Shown here one piece after another: positions 3,091 through 5,246 of a stretch of DNA of 5,246 nucleotides. The stretch's first letter is position 1. Each line of letters starts with the position of its first letter. This DNA is from Alphaproteobacteria bacterium. Its GTDB lineage: Bacteria; Pseudomonadota; Alphaproteobacteria; Micavibrionales; CSBR16-224. The DNA lies in assembly GCA_006226225.1 (NCBI GenBank), contig SBHI01000108.1:1-5246 (forward strand). Direction: 5' to 3'. Position numbers and translations under genes: made by a program. Under the pieces are notes generated by a model. It made no database searches and was not told the DNA's origin. It saw nothing but the letters and a program-made list of their open reading frames with translations.

Positions 3091-5246
3091 ATGCAGACAC
3101 AACGCAAGACGGACGGAACCACGATGCCGGATCTGAGTAAAATCCTGACGGAAGCTCTGGACGGGATGCGGGCGGTTTACCATGCTGATGAAACGGAAAC
3201 GCTGCAACAGCTGGCCGCCGGTTTGGATATGACGGAAGAAGAGCGGGAGCGTGTGAAAAGCCGCGCCGCCGATTTGGTACATAATGTGCGCGCTAACCGC
3301 AAGCGTTTTGGCGGGTTGGACAGCTTCCTGCAGCAATTCGGTTTAAATACGCAGGAAGGGATTGCGCTGATGTGTTTGGCAGAGGCGCTGCTGCGTATCC
3401 CCGATGGTGATACGGCGGATAATCTGATCCGTGATAAGATGGGCAAGGCCGATTGGAACAAGCATGTCGGCACGGGGGATGATATTTTCGTCAATGCCTC
3501 GACTTGGGCGCTGATGCTGACGGGAAAAGTCATCGGCGATTTTGACGGAGAAGAAGGCACCCGCGAAAATCCGGCTTCGGCCTCCGATCTGGTCGGCGGT
3601 ATGGTCTCACGTCTGGGGGAACCGGTTGTGCGTCAGGCCATGCTGCATGCCATGAAAATTCTGGGACGCCAATTTGTGATGGGACGCAGTATTGAGGAAG
3701 CAATCAAACGCGCCCGCAAGGAAGAGGCGCTGGGATACCGCTATTCCTATGACATGCTGGGCGAAGGCGCGCGCACCCGCGCAGATGCGGCGCGCTATTT
3801 TGAGACCTATAAAAAAGCGATTGAAGGCATCGGTGCCTCGATCAAAGGGCGCGATGGCGCATCACCTGTGACAACGCCCGGTATTTCCGTCAAACTCTCG
3901 GCACTGCACCCGCGTTACAGCTATGCGCAGCGTGATATCTGTGTTCCGGAATTGACGGAAAGCCTGAAACAGTTGGCACTGGTCGCTGCCAAACATAAAA
4001 TCGGATTGACGGTCGATGCGGAGGAAGCCGACCGCCTTGAAATCTCTCTGCAAATCTTTGCCCATGTTTATCTCGATCCGGAGGTTGCGCAAACCGGCTG
4101 GACAGGTCTGGGATTGGCGGTGCAAGCCTATCAGAAACGCGCTGCTGCTGTCATCGACTGGCTCGGTGAACTGGTACAGGAGGGACAATCCGTGCTGGGC
4201 AATACGCGTCCTGTGATGGTGCGCCTTGTCAAAGGCGCGTATTGGGACAGCGAAGTCAAACATGCGCAGGAATTCGGTCTACCCGGTTATCCGGTCTTTA
4301 CACGCAAACATGCGACCGATGTGTCCTATCTGGCCTGTGCGGCAAAACTGATGAAAAACCGCGACCTGTTCTATCCGCAATTTGCCACCCATAATGCCCA
4401 TACGCTGGCATCGGTGCTGGAAATGGCGGGTGATGATCACGGCGGCTTCGAATTCCAGCGCCTGCACGGTATGGGCGAACCGCTTTATCACCAGATTGTC
4501 GGCCTTGCGGGCGAAGCGGGTAAATATCCCGTCCGCATTTATGCGCCCGTCGGCGTGCATGAGGATTTGCTGCCTTATCTGGTACGGCGCTTGCTGGAAA
4601 ACGGCGCAAACAGTTCCTTCGTGAACCGTTTGCAAGATGATTCCGTGCCGGTGGTCGATATTGTGCGCGACCCGCTGGCTTATATGCAAAGCGTTGATTT
4701 CATGCCGCATCCGAAAATTCCCTTCCCTGCCAATATGTATGGTGCATCGCGGCAGAATTCAGCAGGGGTTGAACTGGCTGACCCCGTCGTTTCTGATGCA
4801 TTATTGGCCGGTATCGCCAAACACAGCAAAAAAATGTCCTATACGGCGGCACCGATCATTGACGGAAAGCTGCGTTTTGACAAAAAACGCGCCCGCGATG
4901 TGATTGATCCGTCCAATAACGCCAATATTATCGGTCGCTTGAGCGAGGCAACGGAACAGGATATGAAAGACGCGCTCAAGGTCGGCAAAGCCTATTTCCC
5001 CACATGGCGCGATACGCCTGCGGCGGAACGTGCGGCCTGTTTGTCGCGGATGGGTGATCTGCTGGAACGTCACCGTGATGAATTTATGGCGTTGTGCTGC
5101 CGTGAAGGCGGCAAAACCCTGCCGGACGGTATTGCCGAAATCCGCGAAGCCGTTGATTTCTGTCGTTATTACGCGGCAGAGGCGGAAAAGAATTTTGCCG
5201 CACCGCTGGAAATGCCCGGCCCGACGGGTGAGCGCAACCAATTGCA
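3091..5246 (+). CDS. putA: PutA: bifunctional proline dehydrogenase / P5C dehydrogenase, 3' end outside window
   Basis: PutA oxidises proline to P5C with FAD and then glutamate semialdehyde to glutamate with NAD+, feeding electrons to membrane quinone. The frame is open from 3091 to the edge, giving 718 complete codons of an expected 1000 or more. Residues 1-130 form the helical arm/alpha region. The proline dehydrogenase barrel follows, with VKLSALHPRY (K268), LTVDAEEADR (D309), VRLVKGAYWD (R378), FQRLHGMGE (455-463), RIYAPVG (Y484) and LVRRLLENGA (R499, R500). These correspond to E. coli PutA K329, D370, R431, Y540, R555 and R556. The linker FPANMYGASRQNSAG (546-560) starts the aldehyde dehydrogenase half, whose catalytic Cys and Glu lie outside the window. 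There is no N-terminal ribbon-helix-helix domain, unlike E. coli PutA, so it should not repress its own gene. An insertion of about 8 residues lies before VRLVKGAYWD compared with my memory of the E. coli protein. It is transcribed alone, as far as can be seen. Confidence 0.97.
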   Translation, partial: MQTQRKTDGTTMPDLSKILTEALDGMRAVYHADETETLQQLAAGLDMTEEERERVKSRAADLVHNVRANRKRFGGLDSFLQQFGLNTQEGIALMCLAEALLRIPDGDTADNLIRDKMGKADWNKHVGTGDDIFVNASTWALMLTGKVIGDFDGEEGTRENPASASDLVGGMVSRLGEPVVRQAMLHAMKILGRQFVMGRSIEEAIKRARKEEALGYRYSYDMLGEGARTRADAARYFETYKKAIEGIGASIKGRDGASPVTTPGISVKLSALHPRYSYAQRDICVPELTESLKQLALVAAKHKIGLTVDAEEADRLEISLQIFAHVYLDPEVAQTGWTGLGLAVQAYQKRAAAVIDWLGELVQEGQSVLGNTRPVMVRLVKGAYWDSEVKHAQEFGLPGYPVFTRKHATDVSYLACAAKLMKNRDLFYPQFATHNAHTLASVLEMAGDDHGGFEFQRLHGMGEPLYHQIVGLAGEAGKYPVRIYAPVGVHEDLLPYLVRRLLENGANSSFVNRLQDDSVPVVDIVRDPLAYMQSVDFMPHPKIPFPANMYGASRQNSAGVELADPVVSDALLAGIAKHSKKMSYTAAPIIDGKLRFDKKRARDVIDPSNNANIIGRLSEATEQDMKDALKVGKAYFPTWRDTPAAERAACLSRMGDLLERHRDEFMALCCREGGKTLPDGIAEIREAVDFCRYYAAEAEKNFAAPLEMPGPTGERNQL

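Noticed and set aside
4801..5241. Leftward 146-codon frame, and others at 3862-4263 and 4279-4710
   Set aside because: All lie antisense within putA, whose sense frame is continuous and shows conserved motifs throughout.

Overview
The window looks like ordinary chromosome from a Gram-negative bacterium, most likely an alphaproteobacterium. The reasons are the combination of a TrmH-type RNA methyltransferase opening MRGYF, a CbbX-like AAA+ ATPase and a PutA proline oxidase without a DNA-binding domain. Coding DNA is about half G+C by eye. A Micavibrio- or Rhodospirillales-like lineage is possible, but that is only an impression. I see no tRNA, rRNA, CRISPR array, insertion sequence or phage gene.

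Left part (1-315, minus strand): a two-gene unit reads leftward. It consists of a 77-residue secreted or membrane protein with the YLDPGTGS motif, followed by the first 31 codons of a probable SAM-dependent methyltransferase. The two genes overlap by 14 bases. A divergent intergenic region (316-491) separates them from a rightward SPOUT-family RNA methyltransferase gene (492-1025). This region carries a near-perfect copy of that gene's own first 15 bases, 68 bp upstream of the real start.

Centre (1026-3022): a 489-bp non-coding stretch has a very AT-rich core (20 G/C in the 120 bases 1141-1260). It also holds a good sigma-70-like promoter (1200-1228), a 14-bp tandem repeat (1411-1438) and a small palindrome over the ribosome binding site (1501-1511). 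It leads into a 480-residue CbbX/SpoVK-type AAA+ ATPase whose N-terminal ~140 residues I do not recognise. A strong intrinsic terminator closes the gene. The upstream architecture suggests a monocistronic, individually regulated gene.

Right part (3023-5246): an extended -10 promoter and a strong Shine-Dalgarno precede putA. This encodes bifunctional proline dehydrogenase / P5C dehydrogenase and runs off the window after 718 codons. All proline dehydrogenase active-site motifs are visible. The N-terminal ribbon-helix-helix autorepressor of the E. coli enzyme is absent.

The genes do not form one pathway. The most interesting item is the orphan CbbX-like ATPase with its unusual N-terminal domain and elaborate upstream region. 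I do not see convincing evidence for an entirely new multi-gene system.
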